Source: MFZZ01 sp964610165 (lineage in GTDB: Bacteria; Patescibacteriota; Microgenomatia; UBA1406; GWC2-37-13). From it: 40,445 bases of DNA. The notes beneath the pieces were generated by a model. It saw only the letters and a program-made list of their open reading frames with translations. It was not told where the DNA came from and did no database searches. The number at the start of each line of letters is the position of its first letter. Positions within the stretch are counted from its first letter, which is position 1. The translations under genes and the position numbers were made by a program. The stretch is from assembly GCA_964610165.1 (NCBI GenBank), contig CAZSUZ010000013.1, positions 1 to 40,445 of the forward strand, given 5' to 3'. Shown piece after piece: positions 22,449 to 28,343 of this stretch.

Positions 22449-22559
22449 ATGGACACAATGAATATCGCTCAAAGTGTGGCTATCATTCTTTTAGGTATTG
22501 CAATACTATTGCATGTCAGAAAAGAATCTAAAGACGCACACGGAGCAAAGAGAAACTAA
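22449..22559 (+). CDS. Membrane peptide, 36 aa
   Basis: One span (VAIILLGIAILLHV) followed by a basic tail. Upstream are a palindrome, an ATCGAAC site and TTATAAATTTTAC, the fullest copy of the upstream arrangement of this block. Confidence 0.55.
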   Translation: MDTMNIAQSVAIILLGIAILLHVRKESKDAHGAKRN

Positions 22560-22565
22560 TCTATT

Positions 22566-22588
22566 CTGCTCAGAGGGAAACCTCTGGG
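22566..22588 (+). terminator. Strong GNRA hairpin without U tract
   Basis: CAGAGG-GAAA-CCTCTG forms a perfect 6-bp stem with a GAAA tetraloop (within 22566-22588), extended by partial pairs. The following sequence is not a proper T run, so it may be a processing or mRNA-stability element rather than an intrinsic terminator. Confidence 0.45.
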
Positions 22589-22618
22589 CGAGTATTTAAT
22601 TATACGTTATTACACAAT

Positions 22619-23107
22619 ATGAGCATCGAACTTAATAAAATATTAATTGACAAAAAAACATACCACCATATAGGAGGTATTGAAGAAAATAGCTTAATAA
22701 AAATATTGGATCATTTAAAACTATATAAAGAAAAAAGCACCTTAGTTATTAATTCACATGGTGGAGATGCAGACATAGCACACGGTATATACTCAGCAGT
22801 CAAGTCGTTCAAAATAAGAACCATTGGCATGTCCATTGTTGAATCTGCTGCATTTACTATCTTTCTAGCTGGAAAAAAACGACTGGCAGTAAATGGTACT
22901 ACTTTTTTAGCGCACAACTGTAGAACAAATAATCTTTGGACAAATTTGTTTTATACAGAACAACTTAAAAATAGAAACGAATGGGGAAAAGAACTATTGC
23001 TAGAAAACAATGTTGATCTAGGAAGTTATTTTTTACGGAAACAAGTTTTCTTAACAACTAATCAAGCCTATGAAAAAGGAATTGTCACAGACATTATTCA
23101 CGTCTAA
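22619..23107 (+). CDS. ClpP-like serine protease
   Basis: 162 residues of the ClpP/crotonase-type fold. The oxyanion motif NSHGGD (45-50), the nucleophile region VESAAF with Ser76, and FLAHN with His99 follow the order of ClpP. The usual catalytic Asp cannot be placed: the matching stretch reads RKQVFLTTNQAYEKG. It is shorter than ClpP (about 195 aa). In phages such proteins serve as prohead proteases or as free ClpP-like proteases. It is far from the head genes and next to GroES/EL, so a protein-quality role is equally possible. The start codons (Ser-Ile-Glu-Leu) contain an ATCGAAC motif. Confidence 0.82.
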   Translation: MSIELNKILIDKKTYHHIGGIEENSLIKILDHLKLYKEKSTLVINSHGGDADIAHGIYSAVKSFKIRTIGMSIVESAAFTIFLAGKKRLAVNGTTFLAHNCRTNNLWTNLFYTEQLKNRNEWGKELLLENNVDLGSYFLRKQVFLTTNQAYEKGIVTDIIHV

Positions 23108-23136
23108 TTTATATTATTAATTATTAAAAAAACTAT

Positions 23137-23523
23137 ATGGAAAATCCAGTGATCAATAAAGAAGCTATTCAACAGTTACAAATAGCATTAACTCCTGTTG
23201 TTGAAAAACTAGGGCAGGGTGGAGAATGGGTGTATAAAGTATATTACAAACAACAAATTGTATATGGAACACAATGGCTTATTGCAGCGGTGTTGTTTTT
23301 AGGAGTGTTAATAGCATTGCTTACAAACTTTAAAAAACTTAAACAATGGGATGATGAATCTGGTGGTTATGATAAAGGATTCCTTCCAGGTCTCGCAATC
23401 TTTGGTATGTTTGGAGCATTTGCACTATTCTTAGTGTGTATAGGGGCAAGCGTTGGGAGATTTATAAACCCAGACTATTATATTTTGCAAGATTTATTAT
23501 CAATAATTAAACCTACATCTTAA
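23137..23523 (+). CDS. Two-span membrane protein, 128 aa
   Basis: Hydrophobic helices at about residues 48-66 (WLIAAVLFLGVLIALLT) and 85-108 (LPGLAIFGMFGAFALFLVC) with a charged loop between them. Holin-like in layout but larger than usual; no family is recognised. Confidence 0.65.
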   Translation: MENPVINKEAIQQLQIALTPVVEKLGQGGEWVYKVYYKQQIVYGTQWLIAAVLFLGVLIALLTNFKKLKQWDDESGGYDKGFLPGLAIFGMFGAFALFLVCIGASVGRFINPDYYILQDLLSIIKPTS

Positions 23524-23524
23524 T

Positions 23525-23704
23525 ATGAAAAAACATCTAAGAATAATTCTGGCAGATATATGTATGTTGTTTGTCGGATTTGTATCTTGGTTATTATTTG
23601 TTTATCTTGCAACAACGATACACCCTATGGCTATAGGAACATCTATTTGGGCATTGTTCTGGATGATAGTTATTAAAAGAAATTTAAGTAGTCCTAATAA
23701 TTAA
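23525..23704 (+). CDS. Two-span membrane protein, 59 aa
   Basis: Basic start (MKKHLRII) then two hydrophobic segments (MLFVGFVSWLLFVYL and IGTSIWALFWMIVI). It starts one base after the previous stop codon. Could act with the preceding membrane protein. Confidence 0.6.
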   Translation: MKKHLRIILADICMLFVGFVSWLLFVYLATTIHPMAIGTSIWALFWMIVIKRNLSSPNN

Positions 23705-23722
23705 TAATTCACAAAACATATT

Positions 23723-23833
23723 ATGAAAATATTTATTAAATGTATAAAAATACTTTTTGCCTTCATATTTATTGTCTCCACTCTTGGTATTGGACTGTTC
23801 CTTGTCGATATTAAGAAATTTATAAATGAATAA
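23723..23833 (+). CDS. Membrane peptide, 36 aa
   Basis: MKIFIKCIKILFAFIFIVST, one hydrophobic span, then a short polar tail. Third in a row of membrane genes. Not recognised. Confidence 0.55.
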   Translation: MKIFIKCIKILFAFIFIVSTLGIGLFLVDIKKFINE

Positions 23834-23836
23834 TAT

Positions 23837-24244
23837 ATGGAACAACTTTGTTTTTATCACAACACAGCAGAACTAATTGGCGGAGCAGCCTTTAGAGACT
23901 ATATCTGTACTAACTGTCACAGAAAAATATCTTATGGATCAACTAATATTCCTGTGCGTTGCACACAATGTGCTATCGAATTAAACAAATGCCAGAGATG
24001 TGATTGGCAACTCGACATAAAAATAGGAGTCGAAATTAAACTTTGCATTGATGAATATGATGGTAGAAAAAGAAAAAAAATATTTAGAGAATGTAGAAAC
24101 CAACTAAAATATGGAGGTTGGAAAATAACAAATGACTTTGAAACTGATACAAGGCTTTACTTGACAATTCGAAACGAAAGAATTGATGCACAATTATATC
24201 TCCCAACAGACTACATGCTACAGACAAAACTATATAAAATATAA
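23837..24244 (+). CDS. Multi zinc-ribbon protein, 135 aa
   Basis: Three Cys pairs in the first 55 residues (CTNCHRK, CTQCAIE, CQRCDW) suggest one or two zinc ribbons, followed by an alpha/beta domain with two further Cys (C70, C86). Not recognised. Last gene before the groES promoter. Confidence 0.68.
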   Translation: MEQLCFYHNTAELIGGAAFRDYICTNCHRKISYGSTNIPVRCTQCAIELNKCQRCDWQLDIKIGVEIKLCIDEYDGRKRKKIFRECRNQLKYGGWKITNDFETDTRLYLTIRNERIDAQLYLPTDYMLQTKLYKI

Positions 24245-24250
24245 TTCTAC

Positions 24251-24280
24251 TTGACAAATTTAAAATTAGTCGTATATAAA
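24251..24280 (+). promoter_or_regulatory. groES promoter, near-leaderless
   Basis: TTGACA (24251-24256), an 18-base spacer and TATAAA (24275-24280), or TATATA with a 16-base spacer. The groES ATG lies at 24289, 8 bases after the -10 box, so the message should start about 2-3 bases before the start codon. Confidence 0.7.
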
Positions 24281-24288
24281 GTGTATAT

Positions 24289-24570
24289 ATGACTTACGAA
24301 CCACTACAATCAAATGTCCTTGTCGAAAAAATTAAACAAGAACAGAACACTCCACTTATCATCACTCAATCCCCACGAGAACCAAGCAGAGCAATTGTTA
24401 TTGCTGTTGGTCAAGGAGACGTTAATTATGACGGAAAGATAAGACCAATGATAGTTAAACCAGATGACATTGTATATTTTTTTGAGTCAGATGCTGTCAA
24501 CTTAACATTAGAAAATAAAGAATATCTCATGATAGATGAAGATGAAATTTTATTAATTGAAAAAGCTTAA
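24289..24570 (+). CDS. groES: GroES-type co-chaperonin
   Basis: 93 residues. It caps the GroEL cavity. PLQSNVLVEKIKQEQ starts the first strand, followed by a mobile loop with the hydrophobic tripeptide (TPLIITQ), then VIAVGQGD, the IVKPDDIVYF turn and the closing EYLMIDEDEILLI. All main parts of the GroES fold are there at normal length. It directly precedes groEL with 1 base between them. Confidence 0.92.
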   Translation: MTYEPLQSNVLVEKIKQEQNTPLIITQSPREPSRAIVIAVGQGDVNYDGKIRPMIVKPDDIVYFFESDAVNLTLENKEYLMIDEDEILLIEKA

Positions 24571-24571
24571 C

Positions 24572-26173
24572 ATGGCAAAAAGAATTATTCGAGGAGAAGA
24601 AGTGCGTAAAAAATTATTATCAGGTGTAGAACAATTAGCTGAAACAGTTGTAATTACTCTTGGTCCAAAAGGAAGAAACGTTGGACTAGATAAAAAATGG
24701 GTTGAGCCAATTGTATTACATGATGGTGTGTCTGTTGCTCGAGAGATCGAACTTCCAGACCCATTTGAAAACTTTGGAGCAAGACTTGTACAACAAGCAT
24801 CAGGTAAAACCGCAGATCGTGCAGGAGATGGAACAACAACTTCAACTCTTCTTGCACATAAAATAATTGAAAAAGGAATAAAAGAAATAAATAAAGGTGC
24901 TAATCCTATGGTTATGAAAAAAGGGATTGAACTTGCATGTACATTAGTAGTAGAAGATTTAAAGAAACAATCAAAAAAAGTTGAAACAAAAGAAGAAATA
25001 GAACAAGTTGCAACGGTATCTTCTGCCTCACAAGAACTGGGACAGATGATTGCTGAAGCATTTAATAAAGTTGGAAAAGACGGAGTTATAACAGTGGAAG
25101 AGGGTGCTGGGGTATCTACCACAGTCGATTATAAAGAAGGTATGGAGTTTGATAAAGGATTCGTATCTGCCTATTTTGCAACTGATCCTGCAAAAGGAGA
25201 AGCAGAGCTTGAATCGCCACACATCTTAATCACTGACCATCAAATATCTTCAGCGCAAGATCTTGCTGCATTTTTAAAACGCTTTGTTGAAGAAACAAAA
25301 CGCATAGAAATCCTTATTGTCGCACCCAATATTGATGGAGCAGCTCTCGGCACCCTTATTTTAAATAAAGAAAGCGGACGACTTCATCCTGTTGGTGTTT
25401 TTGCACCAGGTTTTGGTGATAGACGTAAAGAAATGCTTGAAGATATAGCAGCTATTACAGGCGGTACAGTCATCTCTCAAGAAAAAGGAATGAAGCTTGA
25501 AGACACAACAGTAGAACAGCTTGGTTTTGCAGATAAAATATGGTGTGATGGAGAACGAACAAAGATTGTTGGTGGGCATGGTAAGCCAGAAAAAATAGAA
25601 GAACGTGCATCACAAATTAAAAATCTTATTTCTAAATCAGAGTCTGACTTTGAAAAAGAAAAACTAAAAGAGCGATTAGCACGATTAATTTCTGGTGCTG
25701 CAATTATTAAAGTTGGAGCAATGACAGAAGTTGAAATGAAAGAAAAGAAAGAACGTGTGATTGATGCAGTTGAAGCAACTAAAGCAGCTATTCAAGAAGG
25801 TATTATCTCTGGAGGAGGTATTGCCTTGTACGACATTCATGAAAAAACAAAACTTAAAACAAGTTCTCCCGATATAAATAAAGGATTTAATATTGTAATT
25901 GACTCACTCATCGAACCTCTTAAAAAATTATTAAGTAATGCTGGAGCCAACATTGATGAAGTGTTAACAAATATTGGAAGTATTAATAATAAAGGTGAAT
26001 ATGGGTATGATGTTGAAGAAGAAACATATGGAAATATGTACCAACTAGGAATTATTGATCCTATTAAGGTAACACGTAGTGCTGTAGAAAATGCATGTAG
26101 TGTGGCTTCTATGATTCTTACTATGGAAGCTGTTGTAGTTGACATTCCAGATGATACAAAAAAAACTGAATGA
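24572..26173 (+). CDS. groEL: GroEL-type chaperonin
   Basis: 533 residues from the ATG at 24572; an in-frame TTG at 24557 lies in groES. ATP-site motifs are present: GPKGRNVGLDKK, AGDGTTTSTLLA, and the region EATKAAIQEGIISGGG with the catalytic Asp just before it (RVIDAVEATK). The apical domain is complete. The C-terminus lacks the GGM tail and ends DIPDDTKKTE. The sequence is clearly diverged from cellular GroEL (for example KKWVEP in place of KSFGAP), which suggests a long phage history and may suit a capsid protein as client. It forms an operon with groES. Confidence 0.95.
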   Translation: MAKRIIRGEEVRKKLLSGVEQLAETVVITLGPKGRNVGLDKKWVEPIVLHDGVSVAREIELPDPFENFGARLVQQASGKTADRAGDGTTTSTLLAHKIIEKGIKEINKGANPMVMKKGIELACTLVVEDLKKQSKKVETKEEIEQVATVSSASQELGQMIAEAFNKVGKDGVITVEEGAGVSTTVDYKEGMEFDKGFVSAYFATDPAKGEAELESPHILITDHQISSAQDLAAFLKRFVEETKRIEILIVAPNIDGAALGTLILNKESGRLHPVGVFAPGFGDRRKEMLEDIAAITGGTVISQEKGMKLEDTTVEQLGFADKIWCDGERTKIVGGHGKPEKIEERASQIKNLISKSESDFEKEKLKERLARLISGAAIIKVGAMTEVEMKEKKERVIDAVEATKAAIQEGIISGGGIALYDIHEKTKLKTSSPDINKGFNIVIDSLIEPLKKLLSNAGANIDEVLTNIGSINNKGEYGYDVEEETYGNMYQLGIIDPIKVTRSAVENACSVASMILTMEAVVVDIPDDTKKTE

Positions 26174-26573
26174 TTCAGGACAGAAGGCATATCAAAGAAC
26201 CGATACTGAAGATCGCAGTCTCCCTTACCGAAATTGGCTTCGAACCATTAATACTGATGGTTTTTTTATTGACATTGACCTTATTAAATGGAGAATGGTT
26301 GATGGACTTCCTACACCTGTTGCTATAACAGATATAACACGATGTGATAGTGATACTGTTTCTGATAACTATCTTCAAGCTATTACTAATCGATTATTCA
26401 AGCGAGACAAACAAGGAGAGCTACTACAAACACTTGGAGATCGTCTTAATGTTCCTGTTTATTTGGTGCTATTTCAGAAAGATATTAAATGGTTATATGT
26501 GTATTCATTCCAAAAGAAGATATGGAAATCTTTTACTCCTGAAAAATGGAGTGACTACCTAAAAAACCTTTAA
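26151..26573 (+). CDS. Hypothetical protein, possible nuclease fold, 140 aa
   Basis: Starts MIQKKLNDSG inside the groEL 3' end (23-base overlap, other frame). The sequence DRSLPYRNWLR, then FFIDIDLIKWR, TPVAITDITRCD and VYLVLFQKDIKWLYVY has the spacing of a restriction-endonuclease-like fold, and phage relatives with the same skeleton exist. The key acidic/Lys triad is not convincing, so only a family resemblance is claimed. Last gene of the plus-strand block. Confidence 0.6.
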   Translation: MIQKKLNDSGQKAYQRTDTEDRSLPYRNWLRTINTDGFFIDIDLIKWRMVDGLPTPVAITDITRCDSDTVSDNYLQAITNRLFKRDKQGELLQTLGDRLNVPVYLVLFQKDIKWLYVYSFQKKIWKSFTPEKWSDYLKNL

Positions 26574-26666
26574 GTTATCCTATAAATTTGCCCGTGGATA
26601 TGTTTGTAATATAAAAACGAAGTGTATATTCTTTTAAATTAACGAAGTCTATAATGTCAAATTTTG

Positions 26667-26754
26667 AGCCCTTTGAGAGAATCGAACTCTCGAACGTCTT
26701 GCGACTACCTTCAATTTACAAAATTGCTGCTCTGGCCTGCTGAGCTAAAAGGGC
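26667..26754 (-). tRNA. tRNA-Thr(TGT) with long variable arm
   Basis: The cloverleaf folds with acceptor GCCCTTT/AAAGGGC, D stem GCTC/GAGC, loop TTTGTAA (anticodon TGT) and T arm GAGAG/CTCTC. Between the anticodon and T stems lie about 19 bases with a GTC-GCAA-GAC hairpin, a long variable arm that threonine tRNAs lack. Position 27-43 is G-A. The identity is therefore less certain than the fold. Confidence 0.75.
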
Positions 26755-26756
26755 TT

Positions 26757-26833
26757 TGGAGCCTCTAGTTGGTTTCGATCCAACTATCTTGCGTTTACGA
26801 AACGCCTGCATTTTCCATTCATGCTATAAAGGC
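26757..26833 (-). tRNA. tRNA-Thr(CGT), CCA encoded
   Basis: Acceptor GCCTTTA/TAGAGGC, anticodon loop TTCGTAA, T arm GTTGG/CCAAC, and T73 followed by an encoded CCA. The T loop is ATCGAAA, so the usual T54 is A. Only 2 bases from the next tRNA. Confidence 0.85.
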
Positions 26834-26959
26834 TATTTTCTTTATTCTTTTTTTCTTCTTAGATTTATTAGCTAACTGTACTTCGCGGACAGGATCATCA
26901 TGATATCGTTTAACCAACTTCTTCATTAAAGAATCGAACTTCTTTCTATAATGTTTCAT
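26819..26959 (-). CDS. Very basic peptide, 46 aa, ends inside tRNA-Thr
   Basis: MKHYRKKFDSLMKKLVKRYH followed by a Lys-rich tail. Its TGA stop lies 13 bases inside the 5' part of the tRNA-Thr(CGT) gene. It contains an ATCGAAC motif on the opposite strand sense (plus). It is one of two Lys-rich peptides placed between tRNAs (the other is at 29469). A nucleic-acid-binding role would fit the charge. Confidence 0.5.
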   Translation of the reverse strand: MKHYRKKFDSLMKKLVKRYHDDPVREVQLANKSKKKKRIKKIAFIA

Positions 26960-26960
26960 G

Positions 26961-27028
26961 TTCCCAAATGTGGAATTGAACCACTCTAAAACCTTATGAG
27001 AGTTTCATGCACCGTACATTAATCGGGA
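26961..27028 (-). tRNA. Short tRNA-Met(CAT)-like gene
   Basis: A 68-base cloverleaf: anticodon stem AAACT/GGTTT with loop CTCATAA, T arm GTGG/CCAC with loop TTCAATT, and a D arm of only three firm pairs. The variable loop has 3 bases and the acceptor has one mismatch. This reduced tRNA may be decaying or specialised. Confidence 0.55.
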
Positions 27029-27033
27029 TTAAG

Positions 27034-27105
27034 TAGCGATAGAAAGACTCGAACTTTCAACCTGTCGCTTATGAAACGACCGCTCCGCCTTTAAGCTATA
27101 CCGCC
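27034..27105 (-). tRNA. tRNA with CAT anticodon (Met or Ile2)
   Basis: Good cloverleaf: acceptor GGCGGTA/TATCGCT with a G-U first pair, D stem GCTT/GAGC, anticodon stem GTCGT/GCGAC with loop TTCATAA, T arm GAAAG/CTTTC, A73. It lacks the G-C triplet of initiators. If C34 is modified to lysidine it would read AUA, which is common in this genome. Confidence 0.88.
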
Positions 27106-27399
27106 TTATTTTGTCAATTCTTCTGTGTCTTCTAGAATATCATCAACATCTTCTTCAAGATCATTCAATCTAGAATTGTGGTGATTAACTGACATTTGAA
27201 TGAATAAAGATAAATATATAGCTTCTAACGACACTACTGTTGTTAATGCTAACATAACCCTATCCACTCCTAATACTGGCATTAATAAAAAACTAAGCAA
27301 AAACAATACCGTATGGACAACTATGGACGTTGGAGTCCCAATCCATCTAGTGGCTTTATGCGATATTGATTCTAATAAAGATAATTTTCTATTTGCCAT
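27106..27399 (-). CDS. Two-span membrane protein, DUF1003-like, 97 aa
   Basis: A short charged start, KATRWIGTPTSIVVHTVLFL and a second span (RVMLALTTVVSLEAIYLSLF), then FIQMSVNHHNSRL and an acidic coiled-coil tail. The order and the QxSxNxxxxR segment after the second span are like DUF1003 and low-affinity iron-permease-like membrane proteins. Its stop codon abuts the first base of the CAT tRNA, and its ATG lies against the 3' end of tRNA-Asn. Confidence 0.72.
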   Translation of the reverse strand: MANRKLSLLESISHKATRWIGTPTSIVVHTVLFLLSFLLMPVLGVDRVMLALTTVVSLEAIYLSLFIQMSVNHHNSRLNDLEEDVDDILEDTEELTK

Positions 27400-27402
27400 G
27401 TG

Positions 27403-27474
27403 CTCTCAGAGCAGGACTCGAACCTGCAACCGAACGGTTAACAACCGCTTGCTCCACCATTGAGCTATCCGAGA
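27403..27474 (-). tRNA. tRNA-Asn(GTT)
   Basis: Acceptor TCTCGGA/TCTGAGA, D stem GCTC/GAGC, loop TTGTTAA, variable loop CGGTT, T arm GCAGG/CCTGC, G73 as usual for Asn. Confidence 0.92.
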
Positions 27475-27479
27475 TATAA

Positions 27480-27525
27480 AAAAACCCGCCTATTTGCGGG
27501 TGTTTAAAGCATAAAACACCCACCG
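27480..27525 (-). terminator. Terminator/attenuator before tRNA-Asn
   Basis: On the minus strand CCCGC-aaata-GCGGG is followed by seven T. A second, larger hairpin just upstream (GGGTGTTT pairing with AAACACCC) shares three C with it, so the two structures cannot both form completely. It lies between the promoter at 27580-27608 and tRNA-Asn, an arrangement like an attenuator. Confidence 0.65.
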
Positions 27526-27579
27526 TTACATTGTATTATTCATCGTATTGGTAACTGTTTGTGTTGTTTGCATTAAGAA

Positions 27580-27608
27580 AATGTAACACATAATGTGTTG
27601 TTTGTCAA
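27580..27608 (-). promoter_or_regulatory. Promoter with dyad spacer upstream of tRNA-Asn
   Basis: TTGACA (27603-27608), 17 bases, TACATT (27580-27585) on the minus strand. The spacer holds the dyad AACACATTATGTGTT, a possible operator. Confidence 0.68.
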
Positions 27609-27627
27609 GTTATTAAGTAATCGGTTA

Positions 27628-27909
27628 TTACATTCGTCCTCTGGCTACTGCTTGACCAGCATTTTCCTTTGGAGAACAAAGAGATAAATGAGCTGGATTA
27701 ACACACATTCTGTTATCACAACTATGGCAGACATATTTTCCTTTTGGAAGTTTTTTTCCAAATTTAGAAGCCATCGACACTCTGTGTGCGTCAACCACCT
27801 TCCCATCCATCTTAATAGCACCATATCCAGACTTACCTCGAGGTGCGCCTACCCATATCCAACAACCGTTTGGTTGCTTTTTAACCTTATCCATAAAACG
27901 TTTTAACAT
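27628..27909 (-). CDS. HNH endonuclease, small phage type, 93 aa
   Basis: WIWVGAPRGKSGYGAIKMDG, then DAHRVSMASKFGKKLPKG, CHSCDNRMCVNPAHLSL. This is the HNH_3/zinc-binding-loop type: His in AHR, the CxxC pair and the CVNPAHL active-site helix. In phages such genes are typically mobile. The start at 27909 (MLKRFMDKV) is used because the ATG at 27933 lies inside a terminator hairpin. Confidence 0.88.
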   Translation of the reverse strand: MLKRFMDKVKKQPNGCWIWVGAPRGKSGYGAIKMDGKVVDAHRVSMASKFGKKLPKGKYVCHSCDNRMCVNPAHLSLCSPKENAGQAVARGRM

Positions 27910-27918
27910 ATTTTTACA

Positions 27919-27946
27919 TAAAAAAACCCGCATTATCTGCGGGGAA
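27919..27946 (-). terminator. Terminator upstream of HNH gene
   Basis: CCCGC-agataat-GCGGG followed by seven T on the minus strand. It uses the same stem as the terminator at 27480, which suggests copying. It would end transcripts from tRNA-Gly and beyond. Confidence 0.72.
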
Positions 27947-28057
27947 TATTTAATTATTGTTAGGGGAGCGTCCTAACATGTCATTGCATTGATTGCATAT
28001 TTTTCTAACCAAAGACCCTAATGGTGTCTTTATCCCTTCTCTTACACTATGTTGAGC

Positions 28058-28085
28058 TTGACTTTACACAATACTTATATATAAT
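28058..28085 (+). promoter_or_regulatory. Plus-strand promoter of small RNA
   Basis: TTGACT (28058-28063), 16 bases, TATAAT (28080-28085). It faces opposite to all neighbouring genes. Confidence 0.65.
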
Positions 28086-28091
28086 GTGTAT

Positions 28092-28192
28092 ACTTCATCA
28101 AATCTACCAATCTTCTTGGTAGTGAAAACAACCCAATTTTCCCAACCCAACTTCACGGCCTCGAGTCACCCAGCTCGGGGCCCTTCTTTTTT
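28092..28192 (+). ncRNA. Candidate small regulatory RNA, about 100 nt
   Basis: The transcript expected from the promoter contains a perfect 7-bp hairpin CTACCAA-tcttc-TTGGTAG (28104-28122), then a single-stranded stretch rich in A and C with CCCAA repeats, then the terminator at 28157-28192. There is no open reading frame of note. The layout of hairpin, exposed linker and terminator hairpin is that of a trans-acting phage sRNA. It is antisense to no gene. Confidence 0.65.
28157..28192 (+). terminator. Strong intrinsic terminator, plus strand
   Basis: GGCCTCGAG pairs with CTCGGGGCC (9 bp) and is followed by CTTCTTTTTT. It is by far the most GC-rich hairpin in the neighbourhood and is oriented to end the small RNA. 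Confidence 0.85.
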
Positions 28193-28272
28193 GCACACTA
28201 ATTACACTATAAAATAATACAGGGTAAAAAGTCAATACAAAAAATCGGAAGATAAATACTCGTAGAAAAGTG

Positions 28273-28343
28273 AGCGGTAAACGAGAATCGAACTCGTTAT
28301 CCTATCTTGGCAAGATAGAGTTATGCCAATTAACTACTACCGC
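28273..28343 (-). tRNA. tRNA-Gly(GCC)
   Basis: Acceptor GCGGTAG/TTACCGC, anticodon stem CTATC/GATAG with loop TTGCCAA, T arm CGAG/CTCG with loop TTCGATT. The preceding gene stops at its first base. Confidence 0.9.

Larger units (their letters stand above)
11012..25916 (+). repeat. Oriented SATCGAACY motif array, about 24 copies
   Basis: ATCGAAC preceded by C, G or rarely A and followed by C or T recurs on the plus strand at 11012, 11214, 11453, 11560, 12174, 12234, 12861, 13082, 13697, 14028, 14457, 14670, 15015, 15292, 15991, 16351, 17685, 18322, 18747, 19641, 22406, 22625, 24746 and 25910. About half lie between genes and half inside genes. By base composition less than one copy would be expected in 15 kb. 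Intergenic copies are often followed within a few bases by ATTATAAATTTAAA and then an ATG. See findings for interpretation. Confidence 0.85.

Noticed and set aside
24553..25122. 189-codon open frame antisense to groEL
   Set aside because: It mirrors groEL codons, has no start signals and no family features. It is a shadow of the real gene.
26667..26754. tRNA-Tyr(GTA) reading of the first tRNA
   Set aside because: GTA would break the anticodon stem; only the TGT register pairs. A separate tRNA-Tyr is present at 32593.
27500..27560. Leader peptide with Asn codons before tRNA-Asn
   Set aside because: Careful reading of the minus strand gives a 12-codon frame without Asn repeats, so there is no codon-based attenuation signal.
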